Assembly: GCA_028752905.1 (NCBI GenBank) | Contig: JAQNBH010000012.1 | Span: 22,220,956-22,284,955, forward strand | Source: Cladorhizidae sp. MBARI D1340-BT2 | Taxonomy: Eukaryota; Porifera; Demospongiae; Poecilosclerida; Cladorhizidae | DNA: 64,000 nucleotides | Direction: 5' to 3' | Part shown: positions 26,448 through 36,081 of the stretch, in pieces | Layout: every line of letters starts with the position of its first letter | How positions within the stretch are numbered: the stretch's first letter is position 1 | Position numbers and translations under genes: made by a program | The notes under the pieces: generated by a model | Seen by the model: the letters and a program-made list of their open reading frames with translations, nothing else | The model's database searches: none | Told to the model about the DNA's origin: nothing

Positions 26448-27281
26448 CAGTGGCTTTGGACAGTTGCTTGGTACAGTGGCTTTGTACCAGTGGCTTTGGA
26501 CAGTGGCTTGGTACAGTGGCTTTAGGCTTTGGACACTGGCTTAGTAGGACAGTGGCTTGGTACAGTGGCTTTGTATCAGTGGCTTTTGACAGTGGCTTTG
26601 TACCAGTAGCTTTTGACAGTGGCTTGGTACAGTGGCTTTGTACCAGTGGCTTTGGACAGTTGCTTGGTACAGTGGCTTTGTACCAGTTGCTTTGGACAGT
26701 GGCTTGGTACAGTGGCTTTAGGCTTTGGACACTGGCTTGGTACAGTGGATTGGTACAGTGGCTTTGTACCAGTGGCTTTGGACAGTTGCTTGGTACTGTA
26801 CCATTGGCTTTGGACAGTGGCTTGGTACAGTGGCTTTGTACCAGTGTCTTTGGAGAGTGGCTTATTACAGTGGCTTTGTACCAGTAGTTTTGGACAGTGG
26901 CTTGGTACAGTGGTTTGTACCAATGTCTTTGGACAGTGGCTTGGTACAGTGGCTTTGTATCAGTGGCTTTGGACAGTGGCTTGGTGCAGTGGATTTGTTC
27001 CAGTGGCTTTGGACAGTGGCTTGATACAGTGGCTTTGTATCAGTGGCTTTGGACAGTGGCTTTGTACCAGTGGCTTTGGACAGTGGCTTGGTACAGTGGC
27101 TTTGTACCAGTGGCTTTGGACAGTGGCTTGGTACAGTGGCTTTGTACCATTGGCTTTCGACAGTGGCTTGGTACAGTGGCTTAGTACCAGTGGCTTTGGA
27201 CATTGGCTTGGTACAGTGGCTTTGTACCAGTGGCTTTGGACAGTGGCTTGGTACATTGGCTTTGTACCAATGGCTTTGGAT

Positions 27282-28064
27282 AGTGGCTTGGTACAGTGGC
27301 TTTGTACCAGTGGCTTTGGACAGTGGTTTCGTACAGTGGCTTTGTACCAGTGGCTTTGGAGAGTGGCTTAGTACAGTGGCTTTGTAGCAGTGGCTTTGGA
27401 CAGTGGCTTGGTACAGTGGCTTTGTACAAGTGGCTTTGGACAGTGGCTTGGTACAGTGGCTTTGTACCAGTGGCTTTCGACAGTGGCTTTGTACAGTGGC
27501 TTTGTACCAGTGTCTTGGGACAGTGACTTGGTACAGTGGCTTTGTACCAGTGGCTTTGGACAGTGGCTTGATACAGTGGCTTTTGTACCAGTGGGTTTGG
27601 ACAGTGGCTTGGTACAGTGGCTTTGTACCAGTGGCTTTGGACAGTGCTGAGTGGCTTGGTGCAGTGGCTTTGTACCAGTGGCTTTGGAAAGTGGCTTGGT
27701 ACAGTGGCTTTGTATCAGTGGCTTTGGACAGTGGCTTTGTACCATTGGCTTTGGGCAGTGGCTTGGTACAGTGGCTTTGTACCAGTGGCTTTGGACAGTG
27801 GCTTGGTACAGTGGCTTTGTACCAGTGGCTTTGGATAGTGCTGAGTGGCTTGGTGCAGTGGCTTTGTACCAGTGGCTTTGGACAGTGGCTTGGTATAGTG
27901 GCTTTGTACCAGTGGATTTGGACAGTGGTTTTGTAAAGTGGCTTTGTACTATTGGGTTTGGACAGTGGCTTTGTACTGTAACTTTGTATAGTGGCTTTGT
28001 ACAGTAGTTTTGTACCATGGGTTGGGACAGTGTCTTTGTACCAGTGGCTTTGGATAGTAGCTTG
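27282..28064 (+). repeat. 783-bp HOR segment, empty-site copy
   Basis: Matches 29377-30159 at an offset of 2,095 bp. It runs through two GCTGAG markers (near 27645 and 27838) to the sequence AGTAGCTTG. Here AGTAGCTTG continues directly into GGACAG. In the other copy the transposon sits at that point. This copy is the closest unoccupied version of the insertion site. Confidence 0.9.
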
Positions 28065-29240
28065 GGACAGTGGCTTTGTACCAGTTGCTTTGGACAGTGG
28101 CTTGGGACAGTGGCTTTGTACCGGTGGCTTTGGACAGTGGCTTGGGACAGTCGCTTTGTACCAGTGGCTTTGGACAGTGGCTTGGGACAGTGGCTTTGTA
28201 CCAGTGGCTTTGGACAGTGGCTTGGGACAGTGGATTTGTACCAGTGACTTCGGACAGTGGCTTGGGACAGTGGCTTTGTACCAGTGCCTTTGGACAGTGG
28301 CTTGGTACAGAGGCTATGTACCAGTAGCTTTGGACAGTGGCTTGGGAAAGTGGCTTTGTACCAGTGGCTTTGGACAGTGGCTTGGTACAGTGGCTTTGTA
28401 ACAGTGGCTTTGGAAAGTGGCTTGGTACAGTGGCTTTGTACCAGTCTGTTTGGACAGTGAATTGGTACATTGGATTTGTACCAATGGCTTTGGACAGTGG
28501 CTTGGTACAGTAGATTTGTACCAGTAGCTTTGGACAGTGGCTTGGTACAGTGGCTTTGTACCTGTGGTTTTGGACAGTGTCTTGGTACAGTGGCTTTGTA
28601 CCAGTGGCTTTGGACAGTGGCTAGTTACAGTGGCTTTGTGCCAGTGGCTTTGGACAGTGGCTTGGTACAGTGGTTTGTACCAGTGGCTTTGGACAGTGGC
28701 TTGGTACAGTGGCTTTGTACCAGTGGCTTTGGACATTGGCTTGGTGCAGTGGCTTTGTACCAGTGGCTTTGGACAGAAGCTTGGTACAGTGGCTTTGTAC
28801 CAGTGGCTTGGTTTGGTTCTGTACCAGTGGCTTTGGATAGTGGCTTGGTACAGTGGCTTTGTACCAGTGGCTTTGGACGGTGGCTTGGTACAGTGGCTTT
28901 GTACCAGTGGCTTTGGACAGTGGCTTGGTTCTGTACCAGTGGCTTTGGAAAGTGGCTTGGTACAGTGGCTTTGTACCAGTGGCTTTGGACAGTGGCTTGG
29001 AACAGTGGCTTTGTACCAGTGGCTTTGGATAGTGGCTTGGTGCAGTGGCTTTGTTCCAGTGTCTTTGGACAGTGGCTTGGTACAGTGACTTTGTATCAGT
29101 GGCTTTGGACAGTGGCTTTGTACCAGTTGCTTTGGACAGGGCTTGGGACAGTGGCTTTGTACCAGTGGCTTTGGACAGTGGCTTGGGACAGTGGCTTGGT
29201 ACCAGTGGCTTTGGACAGTGGCTTGGGACAGTGGCTTTGT

Positions 29241-29475
29241 ACCAGTGGCTTTCGACAGTGGTTTCGTACAGTGGCTTTGTACCAGTGGCTTTGGAGAGTG
29301 GCTTAGTACAGTGGCTTTGTAGCAGTGGCTTTGGACAGTGGCTTGGGACAGTGGCTTGGTACCAGTGGCTTTGGACAGTGGCTTGGTACAGTGGCTTTGT
29401 ACCAGTGGCTTTGGACAGTGGTTTCGTACAGTGGCTTTGTACCAGTGGCTTTGGAGAGTGGCTTAGTACAGTGGC
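29241..29475 (+). repeat. Local 160-bp duplication
   Basis: The variant GGTTTCGTACAG near 29260 recurs 160 bp (four monomers) later near 29420. In both places it is followed by GGAGAGTGGCTTAGTACAG and GTAGCAGTGG. This is a small, recent-looking duplication in register with the 40-bp unit. Confidence 0.85.
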
Positions 29476-30159
29476 TTTGTAGCAGTGGCTTTGGACAGTG
29501 GCTTGGTACAGTGGCTTTGTACAAGTGGCTTTGGACAGTGGCTTGGTACAGTGGCTTTGTACCAGTGGCTTTCGACAGTGGCTTTGTACAGTAGCTTTGT
29601 ACCAGTGTCTTGGGACAGTGACTTGGTACAGTGGCTTTGTACCAGTGGCTTTGGACAGTGGCTTGATACAGTGGCTTTTGTACCAGTGGGTTTGGACAGT
29701 GGCTTGGTACAGTGGCTTTGTACCAGTGGCTTTGGACAGTGCTGAGTGGCTTGGTGCAGTGGCTTTGTACCAGTGGCTTTGGAAAGTGGCTTGGTACAGT
29801 GGCTTTGTATCAGTGGCTTTGGACAGTGGCTTTGTACCATTGGCTTTGGGCAGTGGCTTGGTACAGTGGCTTTGTACCAATGGCTTTGGACAGTGGCTTG
29901 GTACAGTGGCTTTGTACCAGTGGCTTTGGATAGTGCTGAGTGGCTTGGTGCAGTGGCTTTGTACCAGTGGCTTTGGACAGTGGCTTGGTATAGTGGCTTT
30001 GTACCAGTGGATTTGGACAGTGGTTTTGTACAGTGGCTTTGTACTATTGGGTTTGGACAGTGGCTTTGTACTGTAACTTTGTATAGTGGCTTTGTACAGT
30101 AGTTTTGTACCATGGGTTGGGACAGTGTCTTTGTACCAGTGGCTTTGGACAGTAGCTTG
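29377..30159 (+). repeat. 783-bp HOR segment interrupted by the transposon
   Basis: Second copy of 27282-28064; homology stops at the transposon at 30160. Beyond the transposon the match resumes at an offset of 2,803, which equals 2,095 plus 703 (element) plus 5 (duplicated target). It later drops to 2,723 because two monomers (80 bp, including the GAGGCTATG variant near 28311) are missing on the right. Confidence 0.9.
30155..30159 (+). repeat. Target-site duplication, left copy (GCTTG)
   Basis: GCTTG directly precedes the transposon and recurs directly after it at 30863-30867. Unoccupied versions of the site (near 5835, 10855, 28060 and 34345) read AGTAGCTTGGGACAG with one GCTTG. The duplication is therefore exactly 5 bp. 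Confidence 0.95.
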
Positions 30160-30174
30160 CAGGGGCGTACCCAG
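30160..30174 (+). repeat. Left terminal inverted repeat
   Basis: CAGGGGCGTACCCAG is an exact 15-bp reverse complement of 30848-30862. Beyond 15 bp the ends resemble each other only weakly (GATTTAGAG here, CATAGAG on the complement of the right end). Confidence 0.95.
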
Positions 30175-30179
30175 GATTT

Positions 30180-30199
30180 AGAGAGGGGGGGTGCTCTCT
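30180..30199. other. Left subterminal hairpin with G-run
   Basis: AGAGAG (30180-30185) and CTCTCT (30194-30199) can pair around an 8-nt loop made mostly of G. The sequence GGGGGGGTGC here (30185-30194) is repeated in the same orientation near the right end (30817-30826). Subterminal motifs in hAT elements can bind transposase, but that role is only a possibility here. Confidence 0.6.
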
Positions 30200-30400
30200 C
30201 CAAGGCCAAAACCAAATAGAATAGGGTATATAGCTCAATTCAGTGTATTGCTGCATGCGGAAAACCAATTTGTGATCAGAATGGCTGGCACCTATTAAAA
30301 AATATATCTTAGAAATATGTCCATATAGCTAACCGATCAAATCACCGGTATTTACATTATATAAAGTACATCATATGACAAAAATAAATGATTAATGGGA
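30200..30400. other. Transposon interior, downstream of the transposase remnant
   Basis: A+T-rich, noncoding on both strands. On the minus strand it lies after the transposase stop codon, so it corresponds to the 3' flank of the parent gene. I found no convincing polyadenylation signal on that strand; the AATAAA near 30383 is on the plus strand. Confidence 0.6.
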
Positions 30401-30568
30401 CTAGTCGAGAGGATTGAGTAGCAGCATTCTCCGTGGCTTAAGTTTTGCAAATCGGTCTATGACGTTATCAAGGTTTATGCTGTCAGAAATGTCTCTATGA
30501 CAGAAGAGCAGAAGAAGGGCATTAAGTCGGTTCTCTGTCATTGATTGCAGTCAAAAAGTGTAATTCTC
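30401..30568 (-). pseudogene. hAT transposase C-terminal remnant
   Basis: Reading the minus strand from ATG at 30541 to TAG at 30401 gives 46 residues. They include RLNALLLLFCHRDI and, near the end, FAKLKPRRMLLL, and finish NPLD. The block RLxxLxLLxxHRD followed by a short acidic stretch and a basic RR-hydrophobic tail matches the end of the hAT dimerisation region (Dimer_Tnp_hAT, PF05699), as found in ZMYM- or TTF-finger-type hAT transposases. The frame extends upstream through LQS to an in-frame TGA (complement of 30551-30553). Beyond that come residues ENYTF, where family members usually have an IK-x-YLR-like segment, so the TGA looks like a point mutation inside former coding sequence. 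The catalytic DDE core and zinc finger are absent. The ATG at 30541 is probably an internal methionine, not a true start. Confidence 0.82.
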
Positions 30569-30732
30569 AGCTTCTTTTTGGTGGCATTTCTGCTGAGATG
30601 TCTATAGTTGGCAGCTCAAATTAAAAATCAACCAGACAGTCACTGAGCTAGCTTGAGAACTCATGAAACACGACTCGAGGTGGCTCTCTAGTTATATACT
30701 GCCTGCGCGCATGTGGATTACTCTTGGCCACA
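30569..30732. other. Transposon interior without recognisable coding sequence
   Basis: Lies upstream of the transposase remnant on the minus strand. The frame stays open a little further (roughly to 30601) but I recognise no hAT motif in it. The internal deletion that removed the rest of the transposase probably has its breakpoint here. The plus-strand ATG at 30663 opens a 153-codon frame through the pyrimidine tract into satellite, which is not a gene. Confidence 0.55.
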
Positions 30733-30797
30733 CCTTTTTTCTTCTTTTTCCTTTTTTTTTCTTTCCCTTTTTTTCCTCTTTCTTTCCCTTTTTTTTT
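30733..30797 (+). repeat. 65-nt uninterrupted pyrimidine tract
   Basis: Only C and T occur from 30733 to 30797, mostly T-runs broken by C or CCC. TCTTTCCCTTTTTTT occurs twice within it, starting near 30760 and 30781. A tract of this length could adopt triplex (H-DNA) structure and is prone to length change. It lies inside the transposon, close to its right end. Confidence 0.9.
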
Positions 30798-30813
30798 GGC
30801 ATTCTATACTTTA

Positions 30814-30841
30814 GGGGGGGGGGTGCGTGCGCTCCGAGCGC
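30814..30841. other. Right subterminal G-run and hairpin
   Basis: Ten consecutive G (30814-30823) precede GCGCTC (30829-30834), one C, and GAGCGC (30836-30841), a perfect 6-bp inverted repeat. The G-run followed by TGC matches the arrangement near the left end in direct orientation. Confidence 0.7.
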
Positions 30842-30847
30842 TCTATG

Positions 30848-30862
30848 CTGGGTACGCCCCTG
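30848..30862 (-). repeat. Right terminal inverted repeat
   Basis: CTGGGTACGCCCCTG is the exact reverse complement of the left terminal repeat at 30160-30174. It is followed immediately by the second GCTTG. Confidence 0.95.
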
Positions 30863-30867
30863 GCTTG
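30863..30867 (+). repeat. Target-site duplication, right copy (GCTTG)
   Basis: Matches 30155-30159. After it the satellite continues GGACAGTGGC, as in the empty sites. Confidence 0.95.
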
Positions 30868-31139
30868 GGACAGTGGCTTTGTACCAGTTGCTTTGGACAG
30901 TGGCTTGGGACAGTGGCTTTGTACCGGTGGCTTTGGACAGTGGCTTGGGACAGTCGCTTTGTACCAGTGGCTTTGGACAGTGGCTTGGGACAGTGGCTTT
31001 GTACCAGTGGCTTTGGACAGTGGCTTGGGACAGTGGATTTGTACCAGTGACTTTGGACAGTGGCTTGGGACAGTGGCTTTGTACCAGTGGCTTTGGACAG
31101 TGGCTTGGTACAGTGGCTTTGTAACAGTGGCTTTGGAAA

Positions 31140-32517
31140 GTGGCTTGGTACAGTGGCTTTGTACCAGTCTGTTTGGACAGTGAATTGGTACATTGGCTTT
31201 GTACCAATGGCTTTGGACAGTGGCTTGGTACAGTGGATTTGTACCAGTAGCTTTGGACAGTGGCTTGGTACAGTGGCTTTGTACCTGTGGTTTTGGACAG
31301 TGTCTTGGTACAGTGGCTTTGTACAAGTGGCTTTGGACAGTGGCTAGGTACAGTGGCTTTGTGCCAGTGGCTTTGGACAGTGGCTTGGTACAGTGGTTTG
31401 TACCAGTGGCTTTGGACAGTGGCTTGGTACAGTAGCTTTGTACCAGTGGCTTTGGACATTGGCTTGGTGCAGTGGCTTTGTACCAGTGGCTTTGGACAGA
31501 GGCTTGGTACAGTGGCTTTGTACCAGTGGCTTGGTTTGGTTCTGTACCAGTGGCTTTGGATAGTGGCTTGGTACAGTGGCTTTGTACCAGTGGCTTTGGA
31601 CGGTGGCTTGGTACAGTGGCTTTGTACCAGTGGCTTTGGACAGTGGCTTGGTTCTGTACCAGTGGATTTGGAAAGTGGCTTGGTACAGTGGCTTTGTACC
31701 AGTGGCTTTGGACAGTGGCTTGGAACAGTGGCTTTGTACCAGTGGCTTTGGATAGTGGCTTGGTGCAGTGGCTTTGTACCAGTGTCTTTGGACAGTGGCT
31801 TGGTACAGTGACTTTGTATCAGTGGCTTTGGACAGTGGCTTTGTACCAGTTGCTTTGGACAGGGCTTGGGACAGTGGCTTTGTACCAGTGGCTTTGGACA
31901 GTGGCTTGGGACAGTGGCTTGGTACCAGTGGCTTTGGACAGTGGCTTGGGACAGTGGCTTTGTACCAGTGGCTTTGGACAGTGGCTTGGGACAGTGGATT
32001 TGTACCAGTGACTTTGGACAGTGGCTTGGGACAGTGGCTTTGTACCAGTGGCTTTGGACAGTGGCTTGGTACAGTGGCTTTGTACCAGTAGCTTTGGACA
32101 GTGGCTTGGGAAAGTGGCTTTGTACCAGTGGCTTTGGACAGTGGCTTGGTACAGTGGCTTTGTAACAGTGGCTTTGGACAGTGGCTGGGTACATTGGCTT
32201 TGTACCAGTCTCTTTGGACAGTGACTTGGTACATTTGCTTTGTACCAATGGCTTTGGACAGTGGCTTGGTACAGTGGATTTGTACCAGTGGCTTTGGACA
32301 GTGGCTTGGTACAGTGGCTTTGTACCAGTGGTTTTGGACAGAGACTTGGTACAGTGGCTTTGTACCAGTGGCTTTGGACAGTGGCTTGGCACAGTGGCTT
32401 TGTGCCAGTGGCTTTTGACAGTGGCTTGGTACAGTGGCTTTGTACCAGTGGCTTTGGAAAGTGGCTTGCTACAGTGGCTTTGTACCAGTGGCTTTGGACA
32501 GTGGCTTGGTACAGTGG
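31140..32517 (+). repeat. ~1.4-kb HOR block, copy 1 (offset 3,564)
   Basis: Matches 34704-36081 at a constant offset of 3,564 bp. It carries the GTCTGTTTGG, GTGAATTGG, GGTTTGGTTCTG and GGACAGGGC markers. Homology breaks near 32518, where this copy has GTGGATTTG and the other GTGGTTTG. Confidence 0.88.
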
Positions 32518-33772
32518 ATTTGTACCAGTGGCTTTGGACAGTGGCTTGGTACAGTGGTTTGTACCAGTGGCTTTGGACAGTGGCTTGGTACAGTGGCTTT
32601 GTACCAGTGGCTTTGGACATTGGCTTGGTGCAGTGGCTTTGTACCAGTAGCTTTGGACAGTGGTTTTGTACAGTGGCTTTGTACCAGTGGCTTGGTTTGG
32701 TTCTGTACCAGTGGCTTTGGATAGTGGCTTGGTACAGTGGCTTTGTACCAGTGGCTTTGGACAGTGGCTTGGTACAGTGGCTTTGTACCAGTGGCTTTGG
32801 TCAGTGCCTTGGTTCTGTACCAGTGTCTTTGGATAGTGGCTTGGTACAGTGGCTTTGTACCAGTGGCTTTGGAAGGTGGCTTGGTACAGTGGCTTTGTAC
32901 CAGTCGCTTTGGACAGTGGCTTGGTGCAGTGTCTTTGTACCAGTGTCTTTGGACAGTGGCTTGGTACAGTGGCTTTGTATCATTGGCTTTGGACAGTGGC
33001 TTTGTACCAGTGGCTTTTGACAGTGGCTTGGTACAGTGGCTTTGTACCAGTGGCTTTGGACAGTTGCTTGGTACAGTGGCTTTGTACCAGTGGCTTTGGA
33101 CAGTGGCTTGGTACAGTGGCTTTAGGCTTTGGACACTGGTTTGGTACAGTGGCTTGGTACAGTGGCTTTGTACCAGTGGCTTTGGACAGTGGCTTTGTAC
33201 CAGTGGCTTTGGACAGTGGCTTGGTACAGTGGCTTTGTACCAGTGGCTTTGGACAGTGGCTTGGTACAGTGGCTTTGTACCATTGGCTTTCGACAGTGGC
33301 TTGGTACAGTGGCTTAGTACCAGTGGCTTTGGACAGTGGCTTAGTACAGTGGCTTTGTACCAGTGGCTTTGGACTGTGGCTTGGTACATTGGCTTTGTAC
33401 CAATGGCTTTGGATAGTGGCTTGGTACAGTGGCTTTGTACCAGTGGCTTTGGACAGTGGTTTCGTACAGTGGCTTTGTACCAGTGGCTTTGGAGAGTGGC
33501 TTAGTACAGTGGCTTTATAGCAGTGGCTTTGGACAGTGGCTTGGTACAGTGGCTTTGTACAAGTGGCTTTGGACAGTGGCTTGGTACAGTGGCTTTGTAC
33601 CAGTGGCTTTCGATAGTGGCTTGGTACAGTGGCTTTGTACCAGTGTCTTGGGACAGTGACTTGGTACAGTGGCTTTGTACCAGTGGCTTTGGACAGTGGC
33701 TTGATACAGTGGCTTTTGTACCAGTGGGTATGGACAGTGGCTTGGTACAGTGGCTTTGTACCAGTGGCTTTG

Positions 33773-33926
33773 AACAGTGCTGAGTGGCTTGGTGCAGTGG
33801 CTTTGTACCAGTGTCTTTGGAAAGTGGCTTGGTACAGTGGCTTTGTATCAGTGGCTTTGGACAGTGGCTTTGTACCATTGGCTTTGGGCAGTTGCTTGGT
33901 ACAGTGGCTTTGTACCAGTGGCTTTG
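33773..33926 (+). repeat. 154-bp tandem duplication, copy 1
   Basis: Repeats immediately in 33927-34080 at an offset of 154. The unit includes the marker AACAGTGCTGAG, a GGAAAGTGG variant, GTATCAG, and GGGCAGTTGC. The length equals four monomers minus 6 bp because of the short deletion in the GCTGAG monomer. About 33 bp before the unit is also shared, consistent with exchange between similar monomers. Confidence 0.92.
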
Positions 33927-34080
33927 AACAGTGCTGAGTGGCTTGGTGCAGTGGCTTTGTACCAGTGTCTTTGGAAAGTGGCTTGGTACAGTGGCTTTGT
34001 ATCAGTGGCTTTGGACAGTGGCTTTGTACCATTGGCTTTGGGCAGTTGCTTGGTACAGTGGCTTTGTACCAGTGGCTTTG
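33927..34080 (+). repeat. 154-bp tandem duplication, copy 2
   Basis: Second copy of 33773-33926, apparently without differences. At its right edge the satellite returns to GGACAGTGG in place of AACAGTGCTG. Confidence 0.92.
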
Positions 34081-34703
34081 GACAGTGGCTTGGTACAGTG
34101 GCTTTGTACCAGTGGCTTTGGATAGTGCTGAGTGGCTTGGTGCAGTGGCTTTGTACCAGTGGCTTTGGACAGTGGCTTGGTATAGTGGCTTGGTAACAGT
34201 GGATTTGGACAGTGGTTTTGTACAGTGGCTTTGTACTATTGGGTTTGGACAGTGGCTTTGTACTGTGACTTTGTATAGTGGCTTTGTACAGTGGTTTTGT
34301 ACCATGGGTTGGGACAGTGTCTTTGTACCAGTGGCTTTGGACAGTAGCTTGGGACAGTGGCTTTGTACCAGTTGCTTTGGACAGTGGCTTGGGACAGTGG
34401 CTTTGTACCGGTGGCTTTGGACAGTGGCTTGGGACAGTCGCTTTGTACCAGTGGCTTTGGACAGTGGCTTGGGACAGTGGCTTTGTACCAGTGGCTTTGG
34501 ACAGTGGCTTAGGACAGTGGATTTGTACCAGTGACTTTGGACAGTGGCTTGGGACAGTGGCTTTGTACCAGTGGCTTTGGACAGTGGCTTGGTACAGAGG
34601 CTATGTACCAGTAGCTTTGGACAATGGCTTGGGAAAGTGGCTTTGTACCAGTGGCTTTGGACAGTGGCTTGGTACAGTGGCTTTCTAACAGTGGCTTTGG
34701 AAA

Positions 34704-36081
34704 GTGGCTTGGTACAGTGGCTTTGTACCAGTCTGTTTGGACAGTGAATTGGTACATTGGCTTTGTACCAATGGCTTTGGACAGTGGCTTGGTACAGTGG
34801 ATTTGTACCAGTAGCTTTGGACAGGGGCTTGGTACAGTGGCTTTGTACCAGTGGTTTTGGACAGTGTCTTGGTACAGTGGCTTTGTACCAGTGGCTTTGG
34901 ACAGTGGCTAGGTACAGTGGCTTTGTGCCAGTGGCTTTGGACAGTGGCTTGGTACAGTGGTTTGTACCAGTGGCTTTGGACAGTGGCTTGGTACAGTGGC
35001 TTTGTACCAGTGGCTTTGGACATTGGCTTGGTGCAGTGGCTTTGTACCAGTGGCTTTGGACAGAGGCTTGGTACAGTGGCTTTGTACCAGTGGCTTGGTT
35101 TGGTTCTGTACCAGTGGCTTTGGATAGTGGCTTGGTACAGTGGCTTTGTACCAGTGGCTTTGGACGGTGGCTTGGTACAGTGGCTTTGTACCAGTGGCTT
35201 TGGACAGTGGCTTGGTTCTGTACCAGTGGCTTTGGAAAGTGGCTTGGTACAGTGGCTTTGTACCAGTGGCTTTGGACAGTGGCTTGGAACAGTGGCTTTG
35301 TACCAGTGGCTTTGGATAGTGGCTTGGTGCAGTGGCTTTGTACCAGTGTCTTTGGACAGTGGCTTGGTACAGTGACTTTGTATCAGTGGCTTTGGACAGT
35401 GGCTTTGTACCAGTTGCTTTGGACAGGGCTTGGGACAGTGGCTTTGTACCAGTGGCTTTGGACAGTGGCTTGGTACAGTGGCTTGGTACCAGTGGCTTTG
35501 GACAGTGGCTTGGGACAGTGGCTTTGTACCAGTGGCTTTGGACAGTGGCTTGGGACAGTGGATTTGTACCAGTGACTTTGGACAGTGGCTTGGGACAGTG
35601 GCTTTGTACCAGTGGCTTTGGACAGTGGCTTCGTACAGTGGCTTTGTACCAGTAGCTTTGGACAGTGGCTTGGGAAAGTGGCTTTGTACCAGTGGCTTTG
35701 GACAGTGGCTTGGTACAGTGGCTTTGTAACAGTGGCTTTGGACAGTGGCTTGGTACAGTGGCTTTGTACCAGTCTCTTTGGACAGTGACTTGGTACATTG
35801 GCTTTGTACCAATGGCTTTGGACAGTGGCTTGGTACAGTGGATTTGTACCAGTGGCTTTGGACAGTGGATTGGTACAGTGGCTTTGTACCAGTGGTTTTG
35901 GACATTGACTTGGTACAGTGGCTTTGTACCAGTGGCTTTGGACAGTGGCTTGGCACAGTGGCTTGGTGCCAGTGGCTTTTGACAGTGGCTTGGTACAGTG
36001 GCTTTGTACCAGTGGCTTTGGAAAGTGGCTTGCTACAGTGGCTTTGTACCAGTGGCTTTGGACAGTGGCTTGGTACAGTGG
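34704..36081 (+). repeat. ~1.4-kb HOR block, copy 2 (offset 3,564)
   Basis: Second copy of 31140-32517. Differences are scattered single bases, for example GGCTTCGTACAG near 35628 against GGCTTGGTACAG. The satellite to its left (34310-34640) is the intact version of the segment broken by the transposon at 30160. Confidence 0.88.

Larger units (their letters stand above)
1..30159 (+). repeat. 40-bp satellite array, left arm
   Basis: Continuous head-to-tail tandem repeat with no unique sequence. The 40-bp monomer has three sub-repeats: GTGGCTTTGTACCA (14), GTGGCTTTGGACA (13) and GTGGCTTGGTACA (13), which fit a common pattern GTGGCTTkGkACA. The array probably grew from a 13-bp ancestor by triplication and then amplification of the 40-mer. 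The written strand has about 14 G, 7 C, 13 T and 6 A per monomer. Variants are mostly single substitutions, such as GGGACA, GATAG, GGTGCA or GTATCA, plus occasional deletions of one sub-repeat. The block starts mid-monomer at base 1, so it continues upstream. Open frames in it are by-products of a stop-free consensus. I do not recognise the satellite by name. Confidence 0.97.
30160..30862 (-). mobile_element. Non-autonomous hAT DNA transposon, 703 bp
   Basis: The only non-satellite sequence in the window. Its ends are a perfect 15-bp inverted repeat, CAGGGGCGTACCCAG at 30160 and its complement ending at 30862, flanked by a 5-bp duplication of GCTTG. Inside are an A+T-rich core, a minus-strand remnant of a hAT transposase C-terminus, a 65-nt pyrimidine tract and G-runs near both ends. 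At 703 bp it cannot encode a full hAT transposase, usually 600 residues or more, so it would depend on a transposase supplied elsewhere. The CAGGGG ends and the protein remnant both point to hAT. Most hAT elements duplicate 8 bp; I recall a 5-bp subgroup (hAT5), but that placement is tentative. Orientation follows the transposase remnant. Confidence 0.92.

Noticed and set aside
30164..30173. Similarity of the transposon end (GTACCCAG) to the satellite motif GTACCAG, suggesting the ends derive from satellite or that the insertion is homology-driven
   Set aside because: The shared stretch is only a few bases, is off by one C, and lies within a 15-bp inverted repeat typical of hAT ends. The target duplication shows ordinary transposition.
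30381..30390. AATAAA-like polyadenylation signal in the transposon
   Set aside because: It lies on the plus strand, while the only coding remnant is on the minus strand.
30663..31124. 153-codon plus-strand frame starting inside the transposon with a phenylalanine-rich, membrane-like stretch
   Set aside because: The hydrophobic stretch is the translated pyrimidine tract and the rest is satellite. It crosses the transposon boundary and the target duplication, so it cannot be an ancestral gene.
30692..32620. 642-codon minus-strand frame ending in a lysine/glutamate-rich tail
   Set aside because: It is satellite fused by chance to the complement of the transposon's pyrimidine tract.
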